A DNA stretch of 5,736 bases, taken from SAR324 cluster bacterium. Its GTDB lineage: Bacteria > SAR324 > JACQKK01. Positions 5,462 through 5,736 of the stretch are shown here, piece after piece. The notes under the pieces are model-generated. The model made no database searches and had not been told where the DNA came from. It saw nothing but the letters and a program-made list of their open reading frames with translations. The stretch covers positions 1 to 5,736 of the forward strand of contig JACZVE010000225.1 in the NCBI GenBank assembly GCA_022572825.1. Direction: 5' to 3'. The position numbers and the translations under genes were made by a program. Each line of letters starts with the position of its first letter. Position 1 is the first letter of the stretch.

Positions 5462-5549
5462 CGGAGGGAAGGGAGAAGTCACGTTCGGTGTGTCAGCATC
5501 GGGTGCTCACCGCATTTCTGTGGCGCAGGATTACATCCATTTCCCTCCG
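5462..5549 (+). other. Leader region with long-range inverted repeat and internal hairpin
   Basis: Just downstream of the aptamer, CGGAGGGAA (5462-5470) is an exact 9-nt inverted repeat of TTCCCTCCG (5541-5549). Between them, a hairpin pairs 5486-5490 with 5508-5512 and 5495-5498 with 5504-5507, with a 4-nt bulge and a TCGGG loop. GTCAGC at 5492-5497 can alternatively pair with GCTGAC at 5568-5573. No T-run follows any of these, so an intrinsic terminator is not supported. They may be parts of the riboswitch expression platform. Confidence 0.45.
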
Positions 5550-5615
5550 TATGTGACGGTTGTTTCCGCTGACGGGCCGCGGCGCAGTTCGTCGGCCTGA
5601 GGGGCCTCCCCTTGG

Positions 5616-5641
5616 GGCGGGTGCCGTCCCGCCACGCGGGA
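5616..5641 (+). other. Two mutually exclusive hairpins before the riboswitch-controlled gene
   Basis: GGCGGG (5616-5621) pairs perfectly with CCCGCC (5628-5633) around a 6-nt loop. The same CCCGC (5628-5632) can instead pair with GCGGG (5636-5640) around a 3-nt loop, extended by T5627-A5641. Only one stem can form at a time, the layout expected of a switching expression platform. They end about 30 nt before the start codon. This is a pairing argument only, and GC-rich DNA makes such pairs fairly common. Confidence 0.4.
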
Positions 5642-5672
5642 ACGTTCGTCCAACGGCTGCCGGGGCATTCCC

Positions 5673-5736
5673 ATGCGGCGAACGCGAATGCGATTCCTGC
5701 GCGTCGGCGCCCTGGCCCTGATTGCATTGGCGGGCT
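5673..5736 (+). CDS. N-terminal start of an exported protein or lipoprotein under B12 riboswitch control (3' end outside window)
   Basis: Only 21 codons are visible. They read as a signal peptide: arginines at 2, 3, 5, 7 and 10, then a hydrophobic core (VGALALIALAG, 11-21). An in-frame TGA at 5598 and no other start codon after it make ATG 5673 the first candidate. ATG 5688 (residue 6) is an alternative, giving a more compact signal. The ribosome site is poor (GGGG about 7 nt upstream), which fits translation control by the leader. The last complete codons spell L-A-G and the next codon begins with T, so a lipobox LAG-Cys is possible but cannot be confirmed. From the riboswitch, candidates are a TonB-dependent cobalamin receptor (BtuB type), a B12-binding periplasmic protein or lipoprotein, or a B12-independent stand-in enzyme. 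The identity cannot be settled in this window. Confidence 0.7.
   Translation, partial: MRRTRMRFLRVGALALIALAG

Noticed and set aside
5282..5572. A 96-codon open frame through the riboswitch
   Set aside because: It is explained by the structured RNA and shows no protein-like features.
5479..5727. An 82-codon frame on the - strand over the leader and the signal-peptide start
   Set aside because: No motif or ribosome site, and it conflicts with the riboswitch-controlled gene.

Overview
The window is GC-rich proteobacterial chromosomal DNA. A folP-type dihydropteroate synthase, two lipopolysaccharide-type glycosyltransferases (GT9 and GT2) and exported proteins point to a Gram-negative, probably a gamma- or betaproteobacterium. 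No genus can be named from this sequence. No tRNA, rRNA, CRISPR array, transposase or phage gene is visible.

Layout. (1) Positions 1-357, + strand: the C-terminal part of folP, which runs in from the left. (2) Positions 467-1369, + strand: an exported protein made largely of MORN_2/YwqK-type repeats. It has its own possible extended -10 promoter and an 11-bp direct repeat in the gap after folP. (3) Positions 5163 down to 1363, - strand: a tightly packed five-gene operon. In transcription order it holds an unrecognised 139-aa protein, an alpha/beta hydrolase, a GT9 heptosyltransferase-like enzyme, a GT2 WaaE-like glycosyltransferase and a small HD-domain (p)ppGpp hydrolase of the MESH1/SAH type. 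The junctions are a 29-nt overlap, a 61-nt gap filled by two back-to-back micro-ORFs, and two 4-nt ATGA overlaps. The last gene meets the MORN gene tail to tail with a 7-nt overlap and no visible terminator. (4) Positions 5164-5672, a 509-nt gap without a gene: it carries face-to-face divergent promoters, a clear cobalamin (B12) riboswitch reading rightward and a 230-nt leader with several possible hairpins. (5) Position 5673 to the end, + strand: the first 21 codons of an exported protein or lipoprotein, presumably controlled by the riboswitch.

How the genes may work together. GT9 and GT2 most likely add sugars to lipopolysaccharide core or another surface glycan. The hydrolase and the alarmone hydrolase are co-transcribed with them, so a link between envelope glycan synthesis and (p)ppGpp (or NADPH) turnover is possible but is inference. 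The riboswitch-controlled gene is a separate unit, most likely for cobalamin uptake or a B12-replaceable function.
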